5,686 nt of DNA from Bacteroidales bacterium (GCA_004555765.1 SFHG01000076.1:1-5686), one strand, 5' to 3'; positions 1-5,329 are shown, counted from the first letter of the stretch. A program made the numbers and translations. The notes: generated by a model from the sequence alone, not told the origin.

Positions 1-585
1 GGCATCAAGTCCTGCATACTGCATTTGGGCAGGCGTCAGTTCCAGTCTCTCCCAGTCACTCAGTCGCTGCCCTTTGGAGAGTCTTTTGCCGAATAACAAA
101 GAGTACACTTTCGTAAGCGAAAGGACATCCATACCGTCGGCTTTGGCAAGAGCCCGGAGATCGAGCGTGTTATTGGTCACGAGACCGTAATCCTTTTCCA
201 GACCGAGACTGTCGTCGTTGATCCCGACTCCTACTTTGAGCACCCTGTACGAGGCGAGGAGGCGTCTGAGAGGAGCCCACTTTGGTGCTCCGAAATCTTT
301 GATCCGGATGAGACGCACGAGTACCACGGTAGTGCTGTTGGAGAGTTGGAGTAGGGCGACCGGGTAATGGATTCCCTTCCTAAAGGTCGGTTTTGTCTCG
401 GTGTCAAAGCCGATGACCCCGTCTTCCCTGAGCTGCTTGCAGAGGCGCTCTATGTCTTTACTCTTTGTCTTCTCGGTAAAAAGGAATGGATCAATCGGGA
501 GAATTTCTTTCTCGAGTTTGTTGAGGTCTTCCGTTGATATAGTCAGCACGCCGCCACTTGGCGCAGCTTGTTGGTTCTCTTTCAT
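1..585 (-). CDS. 3'-5' exonuclease, DEDDy family (partial, 3' end outside window)
   Basis: This is the N-terminal 195 codons of a ribonuclease D-like 3'-5' exonuclease; the reading frame runs off the left edge. The three exonuclease motifs are visible: Exo I as GFDTETKP with D61 and E63, an Exo II-like KVGVGINDD with the likely metal-binding acid at D125, and Exo III as YAGLD with Y190 and D194 (Tyr-x3-Asp, so DEDDy type). These acids bind the two metal ions that hydrolyse nucleotides from a 3' end; the natural substrate, DNA or RNA, cannot be told from sequence. About 60 residues precede the nuclease fold. The ATG at 585-583 overlaps the TGA of the DUF5063 gene (ATGA), so translation is probably coupled. 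I know the DUF5063/exonuclease pairing as a recurrent Bacteroidetes arrangement. What follows the YAGLDA motif is not visible. Confidence 0.9.
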   Translation of the reverse strand, partial: MKENQQAAPSGGVLTISTEDLNKLEKEILPIDPFLFTEKTKSKDIERLCKQLREDGVIGFDTETKPTFRKGIHYPVALLQLSNSTTVVLVRLIRIKDFGAPKWAPLRRLLASYRVLKVGVGINDDSLGLEKDYGLVTNNTLDLRALAKADGMDVLSLTKVYSLLFGKRLSKGQRLSDWERLELTPAQMQYAGLDA

Positions 586-1181
586 AAATAGGATCCTTCA
601 GGCTTCTCTTCGTCCTCGTCTGCAGATGATCCGGTTGCCGGCTCGAACCCGGGATTGACAGCCAAGTCGTGGAGGTGTTTGAGGACAAGAAGTATACTTT
701 TGCCCCACTCGTACTCGAATGTGTACTCGAGTGAGGCCAATGTCCCGACGAGGGTTGAGGCACCATTTTGCCGTATGTCCCAGATTGAGTCAGCCACAGC
801 TTGGTAAATGTCGGCCATCAGCTCCGAGACAGAGACACTCACGGGAAGGTCTGAGTATCTCTGACTCTCCTGTTGCGCATCGAGAAATCGATCCTCGATC
901 CCGAAAAAACGCTCCAGCCTGCGACGAACACTCGTGTAAGACTCCTCCGTGACCACTCGCTCCGGGTATCCGGAAGTGTAATTTACCGAAGACTGAAGCT
1001 CCGGCAGGTGCAGAGCAGCCGAGTAAAGATCAGCGAGGATGACCCGGCAGTCGCGCATCGTTTCCTCAGTCCATTCCGGCGTGGAAAGAGGCTCCACGAG
1101 TGCGCAATACCGGGTTGCAGCCACAATAAATGTGACCACGGCATCGTTTTGCAAAAGGCTTTCCGACCTATTGATATCCAT
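582..1181 (-). CDS. DUF5063 domain-containing protein
   Basis: A complete 199-aa cytoplasmic protein with no signal peptide or membrane segment. The family is recognised from its helical pattern: an N-terminal FIVAATRYCALVE helix (about residues 18-30), a central VTEESYTSVRRRLERFFG stretch (about 77-94), and the ELMADIYQAVAD and YEWGKSILLVLKHLHDL helices in the C-terminal half. The function of DUF5063 is unknown. The last 20 or so residues are acidic and low in complexity (SSADEDEEKPEG) and probably disordered. The ATG at 1181 is preceded by AGGAAAG a few bases upstream and begins the conserved part closely, so I prefer it. The TGA overlaps the ATG of the exonuclease gene by four bases. This suggests that the two proteins are made together and perhaps act together, but no sequence feature proves a complex. 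Confidence 0.88.
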   Translation of the reverse strand: MDINRSESLLQNDAVVTFIVAATRYCALVEPLSTPEWTEETMRDCRVILADLYSAALHLPELQSSVNYTSGYPERVVTEESYTSVRRRLERFFGIEDRFLDAQQESQRYSDLPVSVSVSELMADIYQAVADSIWDIRQNGASTLVGTLASLEYTFEYEWGKSILLVLKHLHDLAVNPGFEPATGSSADEDEEKPEGSYL

Positions 1182-1236
1182 TCGCTTTCCTGCTGTTGTC
1201 TCTTCTTATCGGCAAAATAATGCTCATTTCGGTTTC

Positions 1237-1244
1237 CAAAGGTA
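1237..1244 (-). promoter_or_regulatory. putative -7 promoter element for the DUF5063-exonuclease operon
   Basis: The minus strand reads TACCTTTG, an exact match to the Bacteroidetes -7 consensus TAnnTTTG. It would start transcription near 1232 and give a leader of about 50 bases before the ATG at 1181. No TTG or TTTG -33 element lies 19-21 bases upstream; the nearest TTTG is 30 bases away at 1278-1275. The call therefore rests on one box plus its location. Confidence 0.4.
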
Positions 1245-1311
1245 CCCCTTTTTCGTGACTTACAGAGATGCACACAAAGCCGCGGAGAGTCTTTTAGTGC
1301 AGTCTCAGAGA

Positions 1312-1619
1312 TCAGAGCAGTTTGCGACTAATGGCAACCCCTACGGCTTCAGCAATATTAGAGACCTGAAGCTTATTGAAAAGCTCCTTTTTGTGACTTC
1401 TGACAGTCTCTGCAGACCGATAGAGCTTGGCACCGATCTCTTTTGAAGACAATCCCCTTGATGCGAAGTGAAGTATTTGTCGCTCTATATCGGAGAGAGT
1501 CTGGCTACAGCGACGATGGTATCAAGACTCGTCTGCAGCGACGAATAATCAGAGGGTCTCGGATTCGGTTGCATATCCATTGGTGGCGCAAATTCTCTAA
1601 AATTTTCCTTGGTACTCAT
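1312..1619 (-). pseudogene. LuxR/GerE-type HTH regulator broken by a 2-base frameshift
   Basis: Two minus-strand frames together encode a small single-domain LuxR-type regulator. The first frame opens at ATG 1619 (MSTKENFREF...SLDTIVAVARL, about 41 aa), then hits a TAG soon after. The second frame carries an unmistakable LuxR-type helix-turn-helix: LSDIERQILHFASRGLS, SKEIGAKLYRSAETVRSHKK and ELFNKLQVSNIAEAVGVA, ending at TGA 1314-1312. The HTH frame has no ATG, GTG or TTG between its previous stop (TGA at 1524-1522) and the domain, so it cannot be started by itself. The frames meet at a CTCTCT run (1499-1494). Removing one CT unit joins them into a 101-aa protein with VAR-LSDIE continuous. 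No receiver or other sensor domain is present. It is a pseudogene, a phase-variable gene or a sequence error; no standard slippery heptamer supports programmed frameshifting. Confidence 0.78.
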
Positions 1620-1646
1620 TATTGTGACTGGTATTACCGAAGATTA

Positions 1647-1742
1647 GTGGCGACTTTTGCCGGCTCTCTTCTCCCGTTCCTGTTATCATCCTGCTTCTTC
1701 ACCACGCCCTTGCCACAAGACCTTGAAGAAGAAGCCAAATAA
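1647..1742 (+). CDS. doubtful 31-aa lipoprotein-like micro-ORF
   Basis: From a GTG at 1647 the frame reads VATFAGSLLPFLLSSC, a hydrophobic stretch ending in a good lipobox (LSSC), then FFTTPLPQDLEEEAK and a TAA. Two arginines directly before the GTG look like the n-region of a signal peptide, but no ATG supports it: the upstream in-frame ATG at 1443 runs antisense through the LuxR-type gene. The frame stays open for 33 further codons after the TAA (EGIVEYPYTIFQRHHYRLLL...), so this could be the decayed start of an old lipoprotein gene. It could equally be chance; the call rests only on the signal-like residues. Confidence 0.22.
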   Translation: MATFAGSLLPFLLSSCFFTTPLPQDLEEEAK

Positions 1743-1796
1743 GAAGGCATCGTGGAGTACCCGTACACGATCTTTCAACGACACCATTACCGACTG

Positions 1797-1822
1797 TTAC
1801 TCAGTGTAATCACAATGAGTAA
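1797..1822 (+). promoter_or_regulatory. hairpin/inverted repeat in the leader of the 265-aa lipoprotein gene
   Basis: TTACTCA at 1797-1803 is perfectly complementary to TGAGTAA at 1816-1822. GTG/CAC pairs continue inside around a TAAT loop, with AA bulged at 1814-1815, giving about 10 base pairs. It lies 40 bases before the ATG at 1863 and has no following T-run, so it looks more like an operator or leader structure than a terminator. No good Bacteroidetes -7 box was found in this leader. Confidence 0.4.
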
Positions 1823-1862
1823 GATCAAATAACGAACGATTCAAGAAAAGAGCTATTTAGTT

Positions 1863-2660
1863 ATGCGAAACTTTCAATTCTTTTTTAGGGCGGTTTGCGT
1901 CCTCATGCTTTTTGCGATTTCAGGGTGCAGGCTCACAGAGAAAGTGCAGATTAATCACTTTGCAACCGAAATAGTTGTCAGTAAAGGCTTTCATGTGATG
2001 TATTATGAATATGAGGGAATCATTGCCATTTATCCGAGAGAGAACACAACTGAAGCAAAGTTTTATACCGCGTTGGATGAGGACAAGAAAGAGTTCGAGA
2101 GGTTGGCTAATGAGATGGGGGATACTTGCCACTCCGAAACCATTACCTTATATCGTTACGCAGGGTGGGGACTTGGAGATGAAATACGAACATTTAGATA
2201 TCATCCGGTTAACAAACTGACGGTGAAAAGCTCCATCGACTGGGGTGGCGAGTTGCCGGCAGGTAGCGATCTGAGTGCTCAATTTCTGTTTTTGTCCGCT
2301 AACTATGACAAATTTGTACGAACCTGCAGCACTTCGGAGCCGAAGGATCCCTATAGAAACGGAATCACGCTCAGTGGTTACATAAAATCAAAAGCGGACA
2401 TCGCATACAATGAGGCGAAAGATACGGGACGGTGCCAGATTGTTCTGGATTATCTCAATAAAGTCCGCTTTGAAGAGATGACGTTTGTGGGAATTAATGG
2501 GCGTGAAAATAGTAATTCTATTGCTACTTGGGGCTTTTTGTATTCGGTGAACGCCAATATGAAGAAGCCTCAAACCCTCACTTTGGAATTTACGTCTCGA
2601 GACGGTACGGTAACCACTGAAACCGTTGACATCACTGAACCCGCTGACATTAAAGGGTAA
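1863..2660 (+). CDS. predicted lipoprotein of unknown function (265 aa)
   Basis: This is an exported lipoprotein: a short n-region with arginines at residues 2 and 9, a hydrophobic core (VCVLMLFAIS), and a lipobox AISGC with the acylated cysteine at residue 22. The mature part is about 244 residues, soluble in character, with aromatic-rich strand-like segments (FHVMYYEYEG, TITLYRYAGWG) and a C-terminal half ending in QTLTLEFTSRDGTVTTETVD, which suggests a beta-sandwich-like fold. Three further cysteines (C89, C155, C191) could form a disulphide. No catalytic motif or known domain was recognised; the size and style fit the many Bacteroidetes-only lipoprotein DUF families, but I cannot assign one. 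No acidic export signal follows Cys22, so it may stay on the periplasmic side. The gene stands alone, with a hairpin before it and a terminator-like structure after it. Confidence 0.85.
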   Translation: MRNFQFFFRAVCVLMLFAISGCRLTEKVQINHFATEIVVSKGFHVMYYEYEGIIAIYPRENTTEAKFYTALDEDKKEFERLANEMGDTCHSETITLYRYAGWGLGDEIRTFRYHPVNKLTVKSSIDWGGELPAGSDLSAQFLFLSANYDKFVRTCSTSEPKDPYRNGITLSGYIKSKADIAYNEAKDTGRCQIVLDYLNKVRFEEMTFVGINGRENSNSIATWGFLYSVNANMKKPQTLTLEFTSRDGTVTTETVDITEPADIKG

Positions 2661-2692
2661 TCTCAGAATCTGAAGTAAAGTAGAAGTAGCTT

Positions 2693-2755
2693 CGAACCTA
2701 TCGCGCCAAAACGATTTCGGGCGGCGTAGTAGGTTCGGAGCCTTCGTATTTTTTT
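2693..2755 (+). terminator. putative transcription terminator after the 265-aa lipoprotein gene
   Basis: CGAACCTA at 2693-2700 is perfectly complementary to TAGGTTCG at 2730-2737. The region between them is partly self-complementary (CGCC against GGCG), and a run of seven T follows at 2749-2755. It begins 32 bases after the stop codon. The T-run sits about 11 bases beyond the stem, further than in a classic intrinsic terminator, so the call is moderate. Confidence 0.4.
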
Positions 2756-2903
2756 GCCGGGCACGTTCCAAACCGATAGAACGGAACGGGTAGGGGAAGT
2801 CGGACTTGATTGGACGATAGTCTGCTGACCGGACATTTAGGGGGTACAAAAATAGTAGGCCGCACAGGGCGTGTCTTGCACGGGTGACGCGAAAGAAGGG
2901 AGA

Positions 2904-3033
2904 GTCCCGTTAGGGACGGGTGGCTCCAAAAGGAGCCGAATCTTGGTAGACCCACACGAAGACACCGTATAGGCCTCGTCGTGTGGGGCGATGAGGTGCC
3001 GAATAAAATCACCACAGCCCCGCTTAGGGGCTG
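2904..3033. repeat. cluster of REP-like palindromes
   Basis: Four perfect hairpins follow one another: GTCCC/GGGAC with a GTTA loop (2904-2917); GGCTCC/GGAGCC with an AAAA loop (2922-2937); CCCACACGA/TCGTGTGGG (2951-2959 with 2979-2987, 19-base loop); and CAGCCCC/GGGGCTG with a GCTTA loop (3015-3033). They are linked by CTTGGTAGA and by a GCCGAAT word that occurs twice (2935-2941 and 2998-3004). Palindrome strings with this wording (GTCCCTAnGGGAC, CTTGGTAGACCCAC, CCAGCCCC) are, from memory, dispersed intergenic repeats in Bacteroidetes, in the style of REP elements mobilised by IS200-like TnpA_REP proteins. No such transposase is in this window. A structured RNA is an alternative reading. Confidence 0.6.
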
Positions 3034-3051
3034 GATATTCCACCACAATAA

Positions 3052-3234
3052 TTCTCCGACTTTCTGTGCCGGGCGTGTCCTGTGCTGTGTCGTCTAACCA
3101 CTAACCACTAACAACCACTAACGAATACGTACTCTTACCTTAATCTTCTCCGACTTCTGTGCCGGACGTGTCCTGTGCTGTGGCGCCTAACCACCACTAA
3201 CAACCACTAACGAATACGTACTCTTACCTCAAGC
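3052..3234. repeat. two-copy tandem repeat of about 94 bp with CCACTAA micro-repeats
   Basis: Copy 1 (3052-3145, 94 bp) and copy 2 (3146-3234, 89 bp) both start TTCTCCGAC and run through TCTGTGCCGG, CGTGTCCTGTGCTGTG, a block of CCACTAA-type heptamers and AACGAATACGTACTCTTACC. They differ by one T, a few substitutions, and the length of the heptamer block: copy 1 has the series AACCACTAACCACTAACAACC where copy 2 has AACCACCACTAACAACC. A degenerate start of a third copy (TTCTTCC) follows. It is non-coding; function unknown. Confidence 0.85.
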
Positions 3235-3322
3235 TTCTTCCTTGACCACCAATTTTACATAACACTTATTAGAGCCATATTGTAGAAAGAGGATAGGGCG
3301 GCCGGAATGGGGTCAAAACTTT

Positions 3323-3402
3323 GGTCTGTGTCTCAAATAATTTTAGGTCTGTGCGAAAGAAAGAAGAGACTCAGACCGAAAATTCTTTTTTGGTCTGGAT
3401 CT
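3323..3402. repeat. GGTCTG motif array with 23-bp spacing and a strong hairpin
   Basis: GGTCTG occurs at 3323, 3346 and 3392, that is 23 and 46 bases apart, and as the inverse CAGACC at 3372. The inverse copy forms an 11-bp stem with the last copy (3372-3382 with 3387-3397, TTCT loop, one G-T pair). It can also pair with the first copy: GGTCTGTGTCTC at 3323-3334 and GAGACTCAGACC at 3366-3377 match at 11 of 12 positions. These are mutually exclusive folds. No T-run follows the hairpin, so it is not an obvious terminator. Confidence 0.6.
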
Positions 3403-3476
3403 AAAAAAACAGCCGCCCCCAAAAAAGACGTCAGAAATCATTAGGTCAAAAGACAAAGGCGTATTCGGTTAATTGG

Positions 3477-3484
3477 TACATTTG
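3477..3484 (+). promoter_or_regulatory. putative -7 promoter element for the flavoprotein gene
   Basis: TACATTTG is an exact match to TAnnTTTG and lies 46 bases before the ATG at 3531, predicting a start near 3489 and a leader of about 40 bases. No TTG is found at the usual -33 distance, so strength cannot be judged. Confidence 0.45.
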
Positions 3485-3530
3485 ACAAGTTCAAGTTTTA
3501 ATAACTCACTTTTTATACAGCCCAAAGGAT

Positions 3531-4478
3531 ATGATACCGACGACTTTCGAGAATAATCCTATTTGTAAACTTTTTAAGATCAGGTACCCGGTCATCTCCG
3601 GCGGGATGATCTGGTGCTCCGGTCCCGAGCTCGCGGCAGCCGTAAGCGCGGCAGGCGGTTTGGGGCTCCTTGGCTCCGGCTCTATGCGACCAGATGACTT
3701 GAGGGAAAATATCCGCAAAGTGCGGGCGCTCACCGATAAGCCGTTCGGGGTCAATATACCGATCAGCACCAATAAGTATTCCGAAGCCAACGTGCAAGTC
3801 GTTTTGGAGGAAAAGCCTCCCGTCGTCTTCACCTCTGCGGGCAACCCGAAGACCTACACCAAGATTCTGAAAGACGCGGGTATGATCGTGGCACACGTGG
3901 TGAGCAGCAGTAAGTTTGCCCGCAAAGCCGAGGAAGCAGGATGTGATGCCGTTGTGGCAGAGGGGTTTGAGGCCGGCGGACACAACGGACGCGAAGAGAC
4001 GACGACGCTCTGTCTTCTTCCCGATGTATGCGCCTCGGTGTCCATCCCCGTGATCGGAGCCGGCGGTATCGCGTCCGGTCGGGCTATGGCAGCCGCCTTT
4101 TGCCTCGGTGCCGTGGGCGTGCAGGTAGGCACTGCGTTTGCCCTATCTGAGGAAAGCGCCGCCCATCCCGCTTTTAAGAACTACTGCCTCACGCTTGGGG
4201 AAGGCGACACGATGCTTTTGTACAAAAAAGTCTCCCCTACCCGACTGGTCAAAGGCGCCTATTTCGACCTCATCAAGGCAGCCGAAGACCGTGGCGCTTC
4301 CGCAGACGAACTTCGCGGGATAAAAGGCGTGGGGCGTGCCCGTGAGGGTATGGCACTCGGCAACCTCTCAGATGGAGAACTGGAAATAGGTCAAGCCGCT
4401 TCCCAAATCACAGCCATTCGCCCCGCCTCTGCCATCCTCTCCGAAATCGTCTCCGACTTCCACTCCACCCTTTCGTAA
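3531..4478 (+). CDS. nitronate monooxygenase / FabK-like FMN-dependent oxidoreductase
   Basis: A complete 315-aa cytoplasmic TIM-barrel flavoprotein of the 2-nitropropane dioxygenase superfamily. The N-terminal barrel strand RYPVISGGMIW (18-28) is followed by AAGGLGLLGSG (40-50), KPFGVNIP (70-77), VFTSAGNPK (99-107), AEGFEAGGHNG (143-153) with the conserved histidine H151, IGAGGI (175-180) and the FMN-phosphate segment GVQVGTAF (196-203); a helical C-terminal region carries ELEIGQAASQI (283-293). In nitronate monooxygenases the histidine acts as base on the nitronate; in enoyl-ACP reductase II (FabK) the same position serves enoyl reduction in fatty acid synthesis. Family resemblance alone does not decide between them, although HVVSSSKFA and GREETTTLCL are typical of the form usually annotated nitronate monooxygenase in Bacteroidetes. 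AAAGGA precedes the ATG very closely. The gene stands alone and is visibly more G+C-rich than the lipoprotein genes. Confidence 0.9.
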   Translation: MIPTTFENNPICKLFKIRYPVISGGMIWCSGPELAAAVSAAGGLGLLGSGSMRPDDLRENIRKVRALTDKPFGVNIPISTNKYSEANVQVVLEEKPPVVFTSAGNPKTYTKILKDAGMIVAHVVSSSKFARKAEEAGCDAVVAEGFEAGGHNGREETTTLCLLPDVCASVSIPVIGAGGIASGRAMAAAFCLGAVGVQVGTAFALSEESAAHPAFKNYCLTLGEGDTMLLYKKVSPTRLVKGAYFDLIKAAEDRGASADELRGIKGVGRAREGMALGNLSDGELEIGQAASQITAIRPASAILSEIVSDFHSTLS

Positions 4479-4638
4479 AAAGAGTCCACAGAATATAGAT
4501 TGCTGTAAGTTTTGCCGGAAGAGACCGAGGAGCGCAACGCTGAAACTCACAAACTTCACTCACCCCCGTTCTTGCCCTCTTTTCCGGGACAGACTTTCTC
4601 TTCCACCTTATTTGCGGAATTGAAAGGTTGTGTTTTTC

Positions 4639-4669
4639 TTGCAGTTTTCTGGAATAATGCATATATTTA
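4639..4669 (+). promoter_or_regulatory. putative promoter of the DUF4377 lipoprotein gene
   Basis: TTG at 4639-4641 and TATATTTA at 4662-4669 are separated by 20 bases, the spacing expected for the Bacteroidetes -33 and -7 elements. The -7 box differs from TAnnTTTG only at the last base. The predicted start near 4675 would give a leader of about 70 bases that contains the hairpin at 4689-4714. Confidence 0.42.
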
Positions 4670-4688
4670 CAGAAAATAATAAAGATCC

Positions 4689-4714
4689 CAATCCTCCGGA
4701 AAATGGACGGATTG
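4689..4714 (+). promoter_or_regulatory. hairpin in the leader of the DUF4377 lipoprotein gene
   Basis: CAATCC (4689-4694) pairs with GGATTG (4709-4714), and TCC (4695-4697) with GGA (4705-4707), around a GGAAAAT loop with C4708 bulged: nine base pairs. It ends 29 bases before the ATG. There is no T-run, so a translation or RNA-stability element is more likely than a terminator. Confidence 0.4.
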
Positions 4715-4743
4715 AAAACAACTTTTAAGATTACAGTAGCAGT

Positions 4744-5115
4744 ATGAAGATTAATTATTTACTACGCCCTTTTCTGTTTTTATTGCTGTCTTTTTGCGCC
4801 ATTTCCTGTCTTGACGACAATGAAGCGCTTGATTGGTCAGAGGAAAAGATTATTGAAATCTCTTCGGAAATTGTGCCGGCGGAAATTTTTGGTGATCCAA
4901 AGTATGTTGATGGTATGCTGATTAGAATTGATGGGGAAAATCGATGGAAAGCATATCCAGTAGGTTTTATTGACGGATTCGAGTTTGAGCCGGGATATTT
5001 ATACGTTTTAAAAGTGGAGGTGATTCATCTGGCGAATCCTCCTATGGATAGTCTCAATATACGGCTCAAACTGCTCTCTATCATATCTAAAACGAAGGTC
5101 GGAGATAAGTCATAA
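4744..5115 (+). CDS. DUF4377 domain lipoprotein (123 aa)
   Basis: A small lipoprotein: MKINYLLRPFLFLLLS signal sequence with lipobox AISC and the acylated cysteine at residue 22. The acidic LDDNE directly after the cysteine resembles the Bacteroidetes export signal that sends lipoproteins to the cell surface, so surface display is a reasonable inference. The C-terminal half matches the DUF4377 pattern: W68 in NRWKAYPVGFIDGF, EFEPGYLYVLKVEV (80-93), NPPMD (98-102), then LKLLSIISKTK (108-118). The function of DUF4377 is unknown. The cysteine pair that I remember before the tryptophan in many relatives is absent, so this is a divergent or shortened member. The gene is clearly A+T-richer than the flavoprotein gene before it and has its own promoter-like element and leader hairpin. 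Confidence 0.85.
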   Translation: MKINYLLRPFLFLLLSFCAISCLDDNEALDWSEEKIIEISSEIVPAEIFGDPKYVDGMLIRIDGENRWKAYPVGFIDGFEFEPGYLYVLKVEVIHLANPPMDSLNIRLKLLSIISKTKVGDKS

Positions 5116-5207
5116 TAGACGCAGCTCGGTTGGGGCAGTCCGTTGCGCGCCGCCTGCGACAAGAAGGAGGAAGTAACGGGGTATGCAAGAGGAGAGGAGA
5201 AAAGTTA

Positions 5208-5230
5208 GGTCACGACAAGGAGACGTGACC
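5208..5230. terminator. perfect 7-bp hairpin, possible terminator between convergent genes
   Basis: GGTCACG (5208-5214) and CGTGACC (5224-5230) pair perfectly around a 9-base loop. It lies between the plus-strand DUF4377 gene and the minus-strand amidase gene. Read on the minus strand it is followed by TAACTTTTC, a weak T-tract; read on the plus strand no T-run follows. It could end either transcript, with the minus strand slightly favoured. Confidence 0.35.
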
Positions 5231-5297
5231 CGATTCACTCTGAGACCTTTAACAAACCTTCACCGTCCCGTACTTTCTACTCTGTATTCCCACAGGC

Positions 5298-5329
5298 TTG
5301 CAAACGGAGCCTTCCCTATTGTATCTTTG
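5298..5329 (+). promoter_or_regulatory. strong-looking Bacteroidetes promoter with no plus-strand gene after it
   Basis: TTG at 5298-5300 and TATCTTTG at 5322-5329 are 21 bases apart; the -7 box is an exact TAnnTTTG match. This is the best two-box promoter in the window. It faces right, into the 3' end of a minus-strand gene, so it does not serve any protein gene seen here. Confidence 0.5.

Larger units (their letters stand above)
2661..3530. other. 870-base gene-free, repeat-rich spacer
   Basis: No convincing gene lies here on either strand. The minus-strand reading frames that cross it simply translate palindromes (for instance MWWNIQPLSGAV from the AGCCCC/GGGGCT hairpin). The spacer contains in order a terminator-like stem, a small CGTTCC/GGAACG inverted repeat (2764-2788), a cluster of REP-like palindromes (2904-3033), a tandem duplication of about 94 bp (3052-3234), 23-bp-spaced GGTCTG motifs with a hairpin (3323-3402), and the probable promoter of the next gene. 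The layering of unrelated repeat types suggests an insertion-tolerant site between two independent transcription units. Confidence 0.75.

Noticed and set aside
1039..1446. Plus-strand 135-aa frame
   Set aside because: It lies antisense to the DUF5063 gene start and the LuxR-type HTH frame, both of which have clear family patterns.
1494..1500. Programmed ribosomal frameshift in the LuxR-type gene
   Set aside because: The site ACTCTCT is not an X-XXY-YYZ slippery heptamer and no downstream stem was evident; mutation or slippage of the CT run is simpler.
1443..1646. N-terminal part of a 99-aa plus-strand frame (MKTIPLMRSEV...)
   Set aside because: It is antisense to the LuxR-type gene; only the signal-like end after 1647 deserved a low-confidence entry.
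2847..2854. Minus-strand TATTTTTG, an exact TAnnTTTG match
   Set aside because: No -33 element at the right distance and no minus-strand gene downstream before the converging lipoprotein gene.
2698..3048. Minus-strand frame reading MWWNIQPLSGAV... (116 aa) and an overlapping 69-aa frame
   Set aside because: Both translate the palindrome cluster in two different frames, with composition set by the repeats; no protein family fits.
3052..3234. CRISPR array
   Set aside because: Only two long adjacent near-identical units with no unique spacers; this is a tandem duplication.
4515..4587. CCGGAAGAG (4515-4523) and CTCTTTTCCGG (4577-4587), inverted after the flavoprotein gene
   Set aside because: The arms are 53 bases apart, need a 2-base bulge and lack a T-run, so this is not convincing as a terminator.
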